Positions 14,447 through 22,581 of a stretch of 23,360 nucleotides of DNA are shown piece after piece. Position numbers and translations under genes: made by a program. This DNA is from Candidatus Omnitrophota bacterium (GTDB lineage Bacteria; Omnitrophota; Gorgyraeia; Tantalellales; Tantalellaceae). The stretch is taken from contig JABMSC010000018.1 in the NCBI GenBank assembly GCA_013204685.1, positions 1-23,360 of the forward strand. Reading direction: 5' to 3'. Every line of letters starts with the position of its first letter. Positions within the stretch are counted from its first letter, which is position 1. The notes beneath the pieces were generated by a model. The model worked only from the letters and a program-made list of their open reading frames with translations. It was not told the DNA's origin and made no database searches.

Positions 14447-14449
14447 CTA
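14447..14449 (-). other. In-frame amber codon interrupting the tandem GT4 gene
   Basis: The coding strand reads GTT CAA TAG ATC AAA GAG ATC ATA. Sense codons in the same frame on both sides match continuous GT4 sequence: E-E-V-Q before, and I-K-E-I-I-K-K-H-G-L-D-K-R-V-I-P-V after. A single base change, for example from CAG, AAG or GAG, would account for it. There is no accompanying frameshift. Confidence 0.85.
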
Positions 14450-15166
14450 TTGAACTTCTTCAGGGCTCCCCCCCACAAGCATAAGCTTGTAATCATTCTT
14501 CACTTCATCCGACAGAACATCATATGCAGCTATCAGGTTTAGAAGATTTTTATGTTTTTTGAAATTACCCAAATACAAAAAGTATGGTCTAAAAAGATCA
14601 TATTCATCCACGATCTTAGACTCCCACTCTTTTGTTTTTCTGCCCTCCTTCGGTATATCAACCGGGGGATAGACAACTTTTAACTTCTTAGGAGATATTC
14701 TGAATATCCTGGCCACCTTTTTCCTTGCATCTTCCGATAATGTGACCACATTAACACTGCGCCGGCCGCATAAATATGAGTAAACATAAAAATATATTTT
14801 TTCAAGAAAAGCTTTTAGCCCTCTATGTTTGGGAATAGACAGGGGGAGAATATCGCATATGGTATTCACGTAAGGACATACCCGCAGGAAAGGAGTTTTA
14901 ATATACGGAGAGTAAAAAATGTCCACCTTTTCTTTTTTAAGAGCCCTGGGAAGCTGAAACTGATCCCAAAGAATCGTGTTCTTCTCCGGAAGGATCACCT
15001 CTTTGTGCTTTCCTGCCAGGGAATGAAAATCGGTAAACTGGTTCCCGAACAGAACAAATTCATGTTTGCGCATTATCCTCGCATGCGCGATAAAGTTCTC
15101 GAGTATGAACCTTATCCCCGTATGCTTATCTATACAAAATTCACGGACATCTATCCCTATGCGCAC
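14447..15166 (-). CDS. N-terminal part of the tandem GT4 glycosyltransferase (ends at in-frame TAG)
   Basis: This 239-residue fragment starts MRIGIDVREF and contains the acceptor domain and the start of the donor domain of a GT4 enzyme: N-T-I-C-D-I-L-P-L, the V-V-T-L-S-E-D-A-R-K-K-V segment, Y-P-P-V-D, and Y-F-L-Y-L-G-N-F-K-K-H-K-N-L. It stops inside the donor domain just after L-V-G-G-S-P-E-E-V-Q, before the essential E-x7-E. That motif is encoded in the same frame downstream of the TAG. On its own it should be inactive. The start overlaps the end of the upstream GT4 gene by ten bases, consistent with translational coupling. Confidence 0.8.
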   Translation of the reverse strand: MRIGIDVREFCIDKHTGIRFILENFIAHARIMRKHEFVLFGNQFTDFHSLAGKHKEVILPEKNTILWDQFQLPRALKKEKVDIFYSPYIKTPFLRVCPYVNTICDILPLSIPKHRGLKAFLEKIYFYVYSYLCGRRSVNVVTLSEDARKKVARIFRISPKKLKVVYPPVDIPKEGRKTKEWESKIVDEYDLFRPYFLYLGNFKKHKNLLNLIAAYDVLSDEVKNDYKLMLVGGSPEEVQ

Positions 15167-16284
15167 TGGTTCCTCCGTACCGTTTTATACAACTGCTGCA
15201 TGTCTTCAACATGCTTATCCAAAGTGAAGAATTTTTCCACCCTTATACGTGCATTTTCGCCCATCTTTCTTGCATGGTCCTTGTCCTTGATCAGATGTTT
15301 TATGGCATTCTCCATAGCCTTTACATCCATGAAAGGCACCAGGAGCCCGGATTCGCCGTCTACGACAGCTTCACTATTCCCTGTAATATTCGTCGCCACT
15401 ATCGGAACCGAACAGGCCATCGCTTCGAGAAGAACCCGGCTAAAGCCCTCCCGCCTGGACGGCAAGACAAAAATATCAAGAGCCGATAAAATAGCGCGGA
15501 TATCCGTCCGTTCACCCGCAAAGATAATATTGTCTTCGCATTTTTCTTCTCTGGCGGCTCTCCTCAAACTCTCGGTATACCCGGGGTTGACAGTCTTACC
15601 CGCGATAAGAAGCCTTATCCCCGGATATTCTCTGGAAAGGCGCTTTATCGCTTTAATAAGAAACAAGTGTCCCTTCCGCGGGACAAGGAGTCCTATGATC
15701 CCGATAAATATATTATTTCCTTTTATGCCGAATTCCTGCCTTACAGAGTTCCGGCCCGCCTCATCTCGATAAAACTTGCTTGTGTTAACCCCGTTATATA
15801 CATTTATCACCTTGCGCTGAATACCAGGCAAATGTTTGAACCTTATGTCTGCGGCCACTTCTGAAACGCAAATTATCTTCTCAGCTGAAGACGCAAGAAA
15901 CCAGTCATAAAGAAATAGATCTTTTTCGGCTTCCCTCACATGCCACAGGAGAGACGCTTTTGTGCCCCTGGCGGCTAATGACGCGTAGAACTGTGCCCTG
16001 TTGCCGTTTGCATGCACGATATCCGCCTCGCTCCGGTGAATAAGGACCTTGAGCTCCCTGGCCTTTTTCCATATGTGAAAGACATTAAGAGTCCTGGCTG
16101 TCGGCATTTCCCATACAGAAACAGGTATACCCAGCGCTCTTATACTTTCCGACATACCTCCCTCACCGGGACATAGAACTATGGGCTCATATTTTGACCT
16201 ATCGAGCCCCGAAAGAAGTTCCAGGAGACTTATCTGTCCTCCTGAAAAAATTTCAGATCTATTGGCTACGAATAGTATTTTCAT
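15157..16284 (-). CDS. GT4-family glycosyltransferase
   Basis: This 375-residue GT-B enzyme has the N-terminal glycine loop FSGGQISLL, V-H-A-N-G-N-R-A-Q, the donor-domain start G-L-L-V-P-R-K-G-H, and E-x7-E in REGFSRVLLEAMA (E279 and E287). Its length is usual for the family and no domain is missing. The ATG overlaps the stop of the upstream GT2 gene as ATGA. It resembles the wlbE/capsular type of GT4 that adds hexoses or amino-hexoses, but donor specificity cannot be inferred. Confidence 0.88.
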   Translation of the reverse strand: MKILFVANRSEIFSGGQISLLELLSGLDRSKYEPIVLCPGEGGMSESIRALGIPVSVWEMPTARTLNVFHIWKKARELKVLIHRSEADIVHANGNRAQFYASLAARGTKASLLWHVREAEKDLFLYDWFLASSAEKIICVSEVAADIRFKHLPGIQRKVINVYNGVNTSKFYRDEAGRNSVRQEFGIKGNNIFIGIIGLLVPRKGHLFLIKAIKRLSREYPGIRLLIAGKTVNPGYTESLRRAAREEKCEDNIIFAGERTDIRAILSALDIFVLPSRREGFSRVLLEAMACSVPIVATNITGNSEAVVDGESGLLVPFMDVKAMENAIKHLIKDKDHARKMGENARIRVEKFFTLDKHVEDMQQLYKTVRRNQCA

Positions 16285-17042
16285 GTGTTTTTTTGTTTCC
16301 TGAGAAGTTTTGCGTAGCTTTTAAAGTATGTAACCGCAGAAAATACACTCAACAAAAACCCCTGCCAGCCACCCATAAACCCCTCCTTTAAAAAATATTT
16401 TTGAAAGAATATCAAAATGGGTTTTAAAACAAAATAAAAAACAGAATTAACGATTGTTACTCTTCTGCCCATTTCATACAAGTCGTCTGCCGTATAAGAA
16501 GAATAGAAATTTACATGATCCTTCATGTAATTGCTTACACTTTCCCCTGACCAGCTGCGATGAAGAAGAATGTTATCCAACTCACCAATCTTTCCGTCTA
16601 CAATTACCGTCTCGTGCACTTTTTTGGAAGTGAACTTCCCCTTGCCTCTTCTAAAAAGTCTTAGATTCAGCGACTTGTAATCCTGTATCCATTTCCCGAA
16701 AATATAGTTGTTAAGTTTCAAACGATATCCGTCAAATGTCTCTTTCTCTATTACTGTTAAAATTTCTTCCTTGAGCTCTGGAGTAACAACCTCATCGGCA
16801 TCTACTGAAAGAATCCATTTGTTTGAGGCTTCACTTAAAGCAAAATTTTTCTGGGAACCGAACCCATCAAGTTTTCTTTCGTATAATTTCAGATTTTTAT
16901 GCTCACGGCAAATATCTCTCGTGCCATCCGTACTCATGTCATCGACAACTATTATTTCATCCGCCCATTTCACGCTTTCAAGACATTCTTTAATTTTTGC
17001 TTGTTCATTTCTCGTGATAATAATTACCGAAATTTCATTCAT
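16281..17042 (-). CDS. GT2-family glycosyltransferase, WaaE/KdtX-like
   Basis: This 253-residue inverting enzyme has a GT-A fold. It shows SVIIITRNE at the start, VVDDMSTDGT (32-41), the metal-binding DADE (81-84) and K-K-V-H-E (140-144), the layout of the lipopolysaccharide-core beta-glucosyltransferase WaaE/KdtX group. A hydrophobic stretch around 196-217 suggests membrane association, as expected for a lipid-linked acceptor. A GGTGATAT site precedes the ATG. It lies nine bases after a methyltransferase gene. Confidence 0.87.
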   Translation of the reverse strand: MNEISVIIITRNEQAKIKECLESVKWADEIIVVDDMSTDGTRDICREHKNLKLYERKLDGFGSQKNFALSEASNKWILSVDADEVVTPELKEEILTVIEKETFDGYRLKLNNYIFGKWIQDYKSLNLRLFRRGKGKFTSKKVHETVIVDGKIGELDNILLHRSWSGESVSNYMKDHVNFYSSYTADDLYEMGRRVTIVNSVFYFVLKPILIFFQKYFLKEGFMGGWQGFLLSVFSAVTYFKSYAKLLRKQKNT

Positions 17043-17051
17043 ATATCACCA

Positions 17052-17807
17052 TCAATTTTTCGTGCCTTTCAAGATAAGTACTTCACCAAGCAATAACTCC
17101 TTGGAGATAAGCTGGCACTCCATCTGGCTATTCCCGTATCTTAAAAGCGTTAATGCGCTTATCAATTTTGCAAGCATAAACAGTGTTCCCACCATGAATG
17201 GTCTCAGGTAAGCATTGCCCGATTTATCAGACAGAACGCTTCTATTGGTATGAATGCCGTCCACATTAAGGCCATTTTCTTTAAAAATATGCCTTAGCTC
17301 AATGAAACCCATTGGGTTTATGTGTTTTCTCAAGTATTCATAAAGATTTTTTGCCTCACACTTATCCACTTCCGCATGCAGCCAGTCGGGCGAACCCCGC
17401 AAGAGGTATCTGAGTCTCGCATGTATATTCAAAATGTTCGGGGTCGCGATAACAAGATCACCTCCAGGTTTTAAGACCCTTCTGAATTCACGAATCAAGT
17501 GATGCGGATTCTCAAGATGTTCGATCGTTTCCACGCAAATAACGTGATCGAAAAATGAATCCTGAAACGGGAGATCTTCGTTTAGGTCCGCCTTGCGGCA
17601 TTCAATTGAAGGAACTTTAAATTTTCCCAGATCCAGATCCGTAGCATAAACGCTAAATCCTGCAGCTTGGAGTTTCTCTGATAAAAATCCCTGGCCAGCC
17701 CCGGCATCTAAAAGTGCGCCCTTTTTGCCAGGGGCCAGAAGTTCCATGATTTTCTCATGCACCCCAATGCCTGTTTCAGTTAGCACAGATTCATTACTTT
17801 TATCCAC
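17052..17807 (-). CDS. Class I SAM-dependent methyltransferase
   Basis: This 251-residue protein has motif I LLDAGAGQG (32-40), an acidic residue ending the second strand (A-T-D-L-D), C-V-E-T-I-E-H-L as motif II, and VLKPGGDLVIATPN as motif III. The N- and C-terminal extensions do not identify a known specificity. Among glycosyltransferases it most likely methylates a sugar or caps a glycan chain. AAAGGAA gives a clear ribosome-binding site; it sits ten bases after a GT4 gene. Confidence 0.87.
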   Translation of the reverse strand: MDKSNESVLTETGIGVHEKIMELLAPGKKGALLDAGAGQGFLSEKLQAAGFSVYATDLDLGKFKVPSIECRKADLNEDLPFQDSFFDHVICVETIEHLENPHHLIREFRRVLKPGGDLVIATPNILNIHARLRYLLRGSPDWLHAEVDKCEAKNLYEYLRKHINPMGFIELRHIFKENGLNVDGIHTNRSVLSDKSGNAYLRPFMVGTLFMLAKLISALTLLRYGNSQMECQLISKELLLGEVLILKGTKN

Positions 17808-17817
17808 ATTTTTTCCT

Positions 17818-18933
17818 TTAAATTTTTTTTATTAAACTATCATACAACTGTTCTATTTTTCTTATCATGATTTCCTGTGAAAACTCTTCACGGCAAACCC
17901 TGCGGCCATCCCATCCCATCGTCTTTAATTTTCGGTTGTCTAAGAGAAGAGCTTTTACGGCCTCGCTTAAAGCCTCGGGGTCTTCCGGAGGGATGATCGT
18001 GCCCGTAATCCCGTCATGCACAACTTCAGGATTTCCACCTACATTTGTAGCTACTACCGCGAGGCCCGCTGCCATAGCTTCAATAATTGCAAGGCTCAAT
18101 CCCTCCACAAGTGATGGAAGCACGAAGATATCCGATGCTCCCAATATCTCCGGAATGTCATGGCGCACTCCCAAGAAAACAATGGACGACGACAGGTTCA
18201 GTCGCCGCGCATCTTCTTCCAGCTTGTTTTTTAAGGGGCCCTTTCCAACTAGCATGATCTTTACATTACTATGCTCTTTAACGATATCAGCTGCAGCCTC
18301 AACAAGATACTTCTGGCCTTTCTTTTCGGTTAAAGAAGCCACCGACGTAATAAGTATCTCATCATCATTTATCCCTAAAGATCGCCTGGCTACGGCCTTC
18401 TCCGGCATATGATCAAATCTTTGCAAGTCAATGCCATTATAAATAACCGCTAGCTTGCTAAAATTGATCTTTTCTTTTTTTATGGCAAAATTTCTGACGG
18501 CTTCCGAGCAGCAGATTATTTTATCAGTAAAGTAACTTAATATTTTCTCGATAACACAGTTTAGAAAACTATAGTGCACATAGGCATTATGTATGTGTGT
18601 TACTACTCTGGGGACTCCAGCCATACGTGCAGCTATCCTTCCGGCTACATTAACGAAATAACTATGAGTGTGAACGATATCGGGCCGGGCCTCCTTGAGA
18701 GAAGAAGAAAGTTTCATGATGCCCTTCGGGTTATAACAGGAGTTTATGCCCATATCTACGACTTTTATTCCTGCAGCTTCGAGCTTTTCGAGAAACCCAC
18801 CTCTTTTGTGAACACACCAAACTTCAGGATCATATTTATCCCTGTCTATACCACAGGCAATGGCCAAAACAATACTTTCCATACCGCCAACTTCAAGATC
18901 TTCCACCATATGTATAACTTTTGCCTTTTTCAT
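17818..18933 (-). CDS. GT4-family glycosyltransferase
   Basis: This 371-residue GT-B enzyme starts with VIHMVEDLEVGGMES, whose glycine loop (16-20) is typical of GT4. The donor domain contains A-S-L-T-E-K-K-G-Q-K-Y-L, V-G-K-G-P-L and VEGLSLAIIEAMAAG with E277 and E285. It is the group-1 type often found in capsule and exopolysaccharide loci. The ATG overlaps the upstream methyltransferase stop by four bases. Confidence 0.88.
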   Translation of the reverse strand: MKKAKVIHMVEDLEVGGMESIVLAIACGIDRDKYDPEVWCVHKRGGFLEKLEAAGIKVVDMGINSCYNPKGIMKLSSSLKEARPDIVHTHSYFVNVAGRIAARMAGVPRVVTHIHNAYVHYSFLNCVIEKILSYFTDKIICCSEAVRNFAIKKEKINFSKLAVIYNGIDLQRFDHMPEKAVARRSLGINDDEILITSVASLTEKKGQKYLVEAAADIVKEHSNVKIMLVGKGPLKNKLEEDARRLNLSSSIVFLGVRHDIPEILGASDIFVLPSLVEGLSLAIIEAMAAGLAVVATNVGGNPEVVHDGITGTIIPPEDPEALSEAVKALLLDNRKLKTMGWDGRRVCREEFSQEIMIRKIEQLYDSLIKKI

Positions 18934-19652
18934 TTCTTCCTCGCTGCAGCAACCAGGACTTTGTCCAGATTCCGCGGCACAGTAAAATCCTGTACATAAT
19001 AAAAGAATTTTATGGTGCTATGCAGGACTGATACTATGCATTTACGAACCAAGTTCCGAAAAGAAGAAACAGGAGTACCCGCTGGTCCAAGCACATCAAT
19101 ATTCCTGAAACCCGCCACCCATAATACCTGATAAAGACTTTTTTCCGTAAAACCTACCTCATGAGTGAAGTCACAATATCTGCTTTCAAGCGAAAATGGA
19201 TTACTCATATTTGGAACCCTTGCAATAAAGACACCCTCCTCGCTCAGGGCCGCTCGAGCCTTCTCGAGGAACGGAATAACATCATTCTTCGGCAAGTGCT
19301 CCATAAGATCATTCGCAACAATAACGTCATAGACTTCTCCGGAGGCCAGAACTTCCATACCATCAGCCAATTTTACCTTCTCTGTGATATTTTTTCTGCA
19401 ATATTCTACCTGTTCTTTAGATAGATCCACTCCCTGAAAATTTCTGTATCCCGCCTTATCAAGATAGTACAGGAAATGCCCGCTCCCGCAGCCTATATCC
19501 AGAATAGCCGCATCCTTATCCTCCGGAAGAAACCTTCCATAACGCCTCTCGAAGTCGGCGGAAGCCTTCTCGTACTGCTCTTGGGTAAGAATGTTTCCAT
19601 ATTTAAAACTGGACTCAAAATAGTCTTCAAATAATTTTTTATCACTGGTCAT
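18930..19652 (-). CDS. Class I SAM-dependent methyltransferase
   Basis: This 240-residue protein has ILDIGCGSG (50-58) as motif I, G-V-D-L-S ending strand 2, V-A-N-D-L-M-E-H-L as motif II and the conserved hydrophobic V-F-I-A-R-V-P-N strand. The sequence past residue 140 (N-P-F-S-L-E-S-R-Y-C-D-F-T-H-E) resembles methyltransferases of glycan clusters that take a bound or lipid-linked sugar. GGGAGATATTTTCT before the ATG supports the start. It lies 35 bases after the CgeB-like gene and overlaps the following GT4 by four bases. Confidence 0.87.
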   Translation of the reverse strand: MTSDKKLFEDYFESSFKYGNILTQEQYEKASADFERRYGRFLPEDKDAAILDIGCGSGHFLYYLDKAGYRNFQGVDLSKEQVEYCRKNITEKVKLADGMEVLASGEVYDVIVANDLMEHLPKNDVIPFLEKARAALSEEGVFIARVPNMSNPFSLESRYCDFTHEVGFTEKSLYQVLWVAGFRNIDVLGPAGTPVSSFRNLVRKCIVSVLHSTIKFFYYVQDFTVPRNLDKVLVAAARKK

Positions 19653-19687
19653 AGAAAATATCTCCCTTTTTATCAGCCAGGCTGTAA

Positions 19688-20725
19688 TTAACCGCCACCG
19701 GCTACAATATCCAATATTCTTTCTATTCTGTGTTCGTACGTGTGCTTTTTTTTCACTTCTTCATATCCGGCATTAGCGATACGTTCTCTCTCTTTAGGGT
19801 TTTTCAAATAATATTCAATTTTTTTCCTTAGATCAGCTTCGTCCGTAAAGAAAACAACCTGTTTACCGTCTTCAAATAAAGCATGTGCGTCTTTCTGGTC
19901 ATCTACCATGACGAAACTCCTGCACGCCAACGCTTCAAATAATTTGGGGCTCGCCTGATAACAGGGCGTCTTGCCGTCATTGTAATGAAGAACCAGAACT
20001 ATTTTAGATGCATTGTATATCTTTAACCATTCCAGATAATTTACAGATCCACTCATAACGCTGCTTTTAATCGGCGAGGCATTCCCAAGTTTATACCAAT
20101 GCGGTCCCCATACCCCTATATTCATATCGTATATTGACTCCAATATACGTGCCCTGTTGTGATAAAAAGAACCCACAAATGCTATATCTCTTGCGTATCT
20201 TTTCCTGTCACCCTCACTAAGCTCTACCGGCAGGTGACAATCAACATCACAGGCGAATGGCAGCCATTCTATATCTTTTAATCCCATATCCCGGAATATA
20301 TCCGCGGCTTCGGTTCCCGCGCAGAATATGTGCTGGTAAAACGGTGCCGCTTTGATTATATTCTTAAATCCCCTGGGAGTTTCTGTCGTGTCTGAATAAA
20401 ATATGGGCGCATCGGTGGTCCATAATACGATCCGTGTCCCCATTCCGGCTATTGCCTGTACAGTTTCGGGCTTCACTCCCTGTCCTCCCACAACCAGGCA
20501 TACATCGGGTTTTTCGCCTTTTGCCAGCGCGATCAGTTTCCGGTTAAGCCTGGCGAGGTCCCACGCCTTTAGAAAATTACTTTTTCTCCTGATCCTTCCG
20601 GGAATTATAAAATCCCTGTCATCAAAAGAAATGAGCGTATGTCCCATTCCTTCTATGGCTTTTTCCCTGTAAACGAGAGAATTGATAAAATTCGGGTTAT
20701 GATAACCTACTGAAATTATTTTCAT
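19688..20725 (-). CDS. CgeB-like glycosyltransferase (GT-B, group 1 variant)
   Basis: This 345-residue protein has the CgeB/spore-maturation glycosyltransferase layout. The N-terminal half contains P-D-V-C-L-V-V-G-G-Q and V-L-W-T-T-D. A donor-domain start follows at I-A-F-V-G-S-F-Y-H-N-R, then LHYNDGKTPCYQASPKLFEA, the last part equivalent to the E-x7-E neighbourhood. The end (Y-E-E-V-K-K-K-H-T-Y-E-H-R) is also characteristic. It is likely cytoplasmic. Donor and acceptor are unknown. It overlaps the upstream methyltransferase by four bases (ATGA). Confidence 0.82.
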   Translation of the reverse strand: MKIISVGYHNPNFINSLVYREKAIEGMGHTLISFDDRDFIIPGRIRRKSNFLKAWDLARLNRKLIALAKGEKPDVCLVVGGQGVKPETVQAIAGMGTRIVLWTTDAPIFYSDTTETPRGFKNIIKAAPFYQHIFCAGTEAADIFRDMGLKDIEWLPFACDVDCHLPVELSEGDRKRYARDIAFVGSFYHNRARILESIYDMNIGVWGPHWYKLGNASPIKSSVMSGSVNYLEWLKIYNASKIVLVLHYNDGKTPCYQASPKLFEALACRSFVMVDDQKDAHALFEDGKQVVFFTDEADLRKKIEYYLKNPKERERIANAGYEEVKKKHTYEHRIERILDIVAGGG

Positions 20726-21432
20726 GCCCGCACCCCGCTTTTTATGAATTTCGCTGAAAGGATCCCCTTGTGATGTTCCACGGTATGATCATAGGGGATG
20801 TCGGCCAATATGCTTTCATGCATGCCGCCGGCGGACTGCTCATAATGGCGTTGGTCTATCAATTTCAGACCGGGTAAAAAATCATCTACAATATCCCATC
20901 CGAATATCTGTGGTTCGCAAACAGTAGAATACATTCTTATTTCGGTAAGGAGCAGGAATAACCCACCGGGAACGATAATGCGGATTATCTCCTTTACTGC
21001 TTTATCAAGATCATCAACATGATCAAGAGAATTAAAAGAACTTACCACGTCAAAATGCCCATCAGGAAAAGGTATTTGTTCAGCGGGGGCGGCGACATAT
21101 TTCATTTTATGACAGTCCGCACCAAGCTCATGATAGCTTGCAGAGTACGGGTCAAGCCCTACACGTTCACCAGCCATGTCAGCCCACTCGAGGCTTCCTC
21201 TTGGCCCGCAACCTATATCTAATATTTTTTTTCCGTTGTAGAAGGTACGATCAAGGCCAAAGTGGACAGTAAAAAATTGCTCATAATGAGCATTTTTCAA
21301 GGTTCCCTCTACAGTTTTTCGATTTATCCAGTGTTTCAAGGCATGTTCTTCTTTGATCTTTTTTTTGTCCTGAAACAAAGTCAATATTCGTCTTTTAACA
21401 CCTCGTAATATCACTTTTACTGTATACTTCAT
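20722..21432 (-). CDS. Class I SAM-dependent methyltransferase (MT11 type)
   Basis: This 236-residue protein has ILDIGCGPRGS (70-80) as motif I, G-L-D-P-Y for strand 2, S-S-F-N-S-L-D-H-V as motif II and I-V-P-G-G-L-F-L-L-L as motif III. The basic, hydrophobic N-terminus (1-25) is longer than usual and could touch the membrane. It begins three bases after the upstream GT2 stop, with GGAGAG nine to ten bases before the ATG. The specificity cannot be assigned. Confidence 0.87.
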   Translation of the reverse strand: MKYTVKVILRGVKRRILTLFQDKKKIKEEHALKHWINRKTVEGTLKNAHYEQFFTVHFGLDRTFYNGKKILDIGCGPRGSLEWADMAGERVGLDPYSASYHELGADCHKMKYVAAPAEQIPFPDGHFDVVSSFNSLDHVDDLDKAVKEIIRIIVPGGLFLLLTEIRMYSTVCEPQIFGWDIVDDFLPGLKLIDQRHYEQSAGGMHESILADIPYDHTVEHHKGILSAKFIKSGVRA

Positions 21433-21435
21433 ATT

Positions 21436-22362
21436 TTAGGATACTCTCCTTACGTCCTTGAAAGCTCGTCTTCTATTGAGCGCTAATAGCGGAAGCTCAA
21501 AAATGCACCAGGCTATTATTTTTATTATCTCAAGTTTGTTTATCTTTATGGCCCTTTTAAACCAGCTAACCGCTCCAATCCAGTCACCTTTCATGCAACA
21601 TAATTTGCCTATTCTTTTCAGATGCACGACAATAAGTTCGGGATATTGGCTGAATTCACTCATGTGTTTCTCAACCATCCTTGCCCTGCCAGCTATGAGG
21701 GCGTCTAAATCTCTGGATATCTGAACCCCATGCATATGTATCTTCACGAGAATTTCCGGGGCAAAATCGAATTCATAATACTTCGATATGCGCAACCACA
21801 TATCCCAGTCCTGGCAGCTTCTCAAGTTTTCATCGAACATGCCGGCTTTATCAAAGCATTCCCTCTTAACAAGCACTTTACTTACGCTGCCTACGGTGGA
21901 TCTCTTCAATAATTGATTTCTCAAATCTCCTTTATACTCGGGACATTTTTTTATACCTATATCGGATTCCCCGTCTTCTATCACTTCAATCCCCGAATAA
22001 ATGACCCCAACTTTACTCGGCGAGGTCTTTATCTTATTAAGCTGTTTTTCCAGTTTTTCAGTCATCCATTCATCATCATCATCGAGAAAAGCAATATATT
22101 CACCTTGCGCCAGTTTGATCCCTTCATTCCGCGCATGAGGGGCGCCTTCATTGCTTCCGTGCCGGACATATTTTATTCGCTCGTCCTGAAAACTTTTTAC
22201 AACTTCTCCGGTATTGTCCTCCGAAGCATCATCAACTACTATAAGCTCGAAGTTGCGAAACGTCTGCATAAGAACACTCTTGATCGCCCTCCCCACCAGA
22301 TGCGCTCTATTGCAAGTCGAGATGATCACGCTTACTTCGGGTATCGAATGATTAATATTCAT
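21436..22362 (-). CDS. GT2-family glycosyltransferase
   Basis: This 308-residue GT-A enzyme has SVIISTCNRA (11-20), VVDDAS (42-47), N-E-G-A-P-H-A-R-N-E and the metal-binding DDDDEW (94-99). The acceptor-side Q-D-W-D-M-W-L-R follows. The final 70 residues contain C-M-K-G-D-W-I-G-A-V-S-W-F-K-R-A-I-K, which looks like one tetratricopeptide-type helix pair, a common tail in this subfamily. It heads the continuous run of polysaccharide genes after the repeat-rich spacer. No Shine-Dalgarno is visible before the ATG, which directly follows TGATAATATT, so a leaderless start or unusual initiation is possible. Confidence 0.87.
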   Translation of the reverse strand: MNINHSIPEVSVIISTCNRAHLVGRAIKSVLMQTFRNFELIVVDDASEDNTGEVVKSFQDERIKYVRHGSNEGAPHARNEGIKLAQGEYIAFLDDDDEWMTEKLEKQLNKIKTSPSKVGVIYSGIEVIEDGESDIGIKKCPEYKGDLRNQLLKRSTVGSVSKVLVKRECFDKAGMFDENLRSCQDWDMWLRISKYYEFDFAPEILVKIHMHGVQISRDLDALIAGRARMVEKHMSEFSQYPELIVVHLKRIGKLCCMKGDWIGAVSWFKRAIKINKLEIIKIIAWCIFELPLLALNRRRAFKDVRRVS

Positions 22363-22372
22363 AATATTATCA

Positions 22373-22398
22373 GTTCATTGTTCATTGTTCGTTGTTCA
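22373..22398. repeat. Heptanucleotide array GTTCATT, about 3.7 copies
   Basis: Consecutive units are GTTCATT (22373-22379), GTTCATT (22380-22386), GTTCGTT (22387-22393) and GTTCA (22394-22398). The array lies 11 bases upstream of the GT2 start codon. Confidence 0.85.
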
Positions 22399-22433
22399 CC
22401 CCGTTAGAAATTTCTTTGATATTTCTAACGGGG
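22399..22433. repeat. Perfect 13-bp inverted repeat (hairpin)
   Basis: CCCCGTTAGAAAT (22399-22411) and its exact complement ATTTCTAACGGGG (22421-22433) flank a 9-base loop. TTCAC occurs on both outer sides. No T-tract follows in either direction, so it is more like a dispersed palindromic repeat than a terminator. Confidence 0.85.
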
Positions 22434-22462
22434 TTCACCGTTGCGAGCTCGCTTTGTTCGGG

Positions 22463-22492
22463 GTGCTGAGTGCCGGGTCTAATACTCAGCAC
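22463..22492. repeat. 9-bp inverted repeat GTGCTGAGT/ACTCAGCAC
   Basis: GTGCTGAGT (22463-22471) and ACTCAGCAC (22484-22492) are exact complements around a 12-base loop. The right arm is the first unit of the adjacent heptanucleotide array. Confidence 0.75.
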
Positions 22493-22513
22493 GCAGCACG
22501 CAGAACTCAGCAC
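22484..22513. repeat. Heptanucleotide array ACTCAGC/ACGCAG(C/A), four copies
   Basis: Units are ACTCAGC (22484-22490), ACGCAGC (22491-22497), ACGCAGA (22498-22504) and ACTCAGC (22505-22511), followed by AC. It has the same 7-base period as the GTTCATT array but an unrelated sequence. Confidence 0.8.
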
Positions 22514-22561
22514 ATGCTCCTGAATACTCGCTTCTTACTTCTCCACCTCTTTCCCTCTGTC

Positions 22562-22580
22562 AACTGTGAACTGTGAACTC
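22562..22580. repeat. Heptanucleotide array AACTGTG, about 2.6 copies
   Basis: AACTGTG (22562-22568), AACTGTG (22569-22575) and AACT (22576-22579) form a third short 7-base repeat. It ends at the stop codon of the next glycosyltransferase gene. Confidence 0.75.
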
Positions 22581-22581
22581 C

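Noticed and set aside
14447..14449. Genome-wide recoding of TAG
   Set aside because: Several genes in the window terminate sensibly at TAG, so reassignment of the codon across the genome is unlikely.
14825..15772. Long plus-strand ORF (315 codons) opposite two glycosyltransferase genes
   Set aside because: The minus-strand frames show complete GT4 motifs across the same interval. The plus frame has no family resemblance.
22399..22433. Rho-independent terminator between glycosyltransferase genes
   Set aside because: The stem is strong, but no T-rich run follows on either strand.
22385..22576. Plus-strand 63-codon ORF in the repeat-rich spacer
   Set aside because: It consists of translated repeats (heptanucleotide arrays and a palindrome), with no ribosome-binding site or motif.
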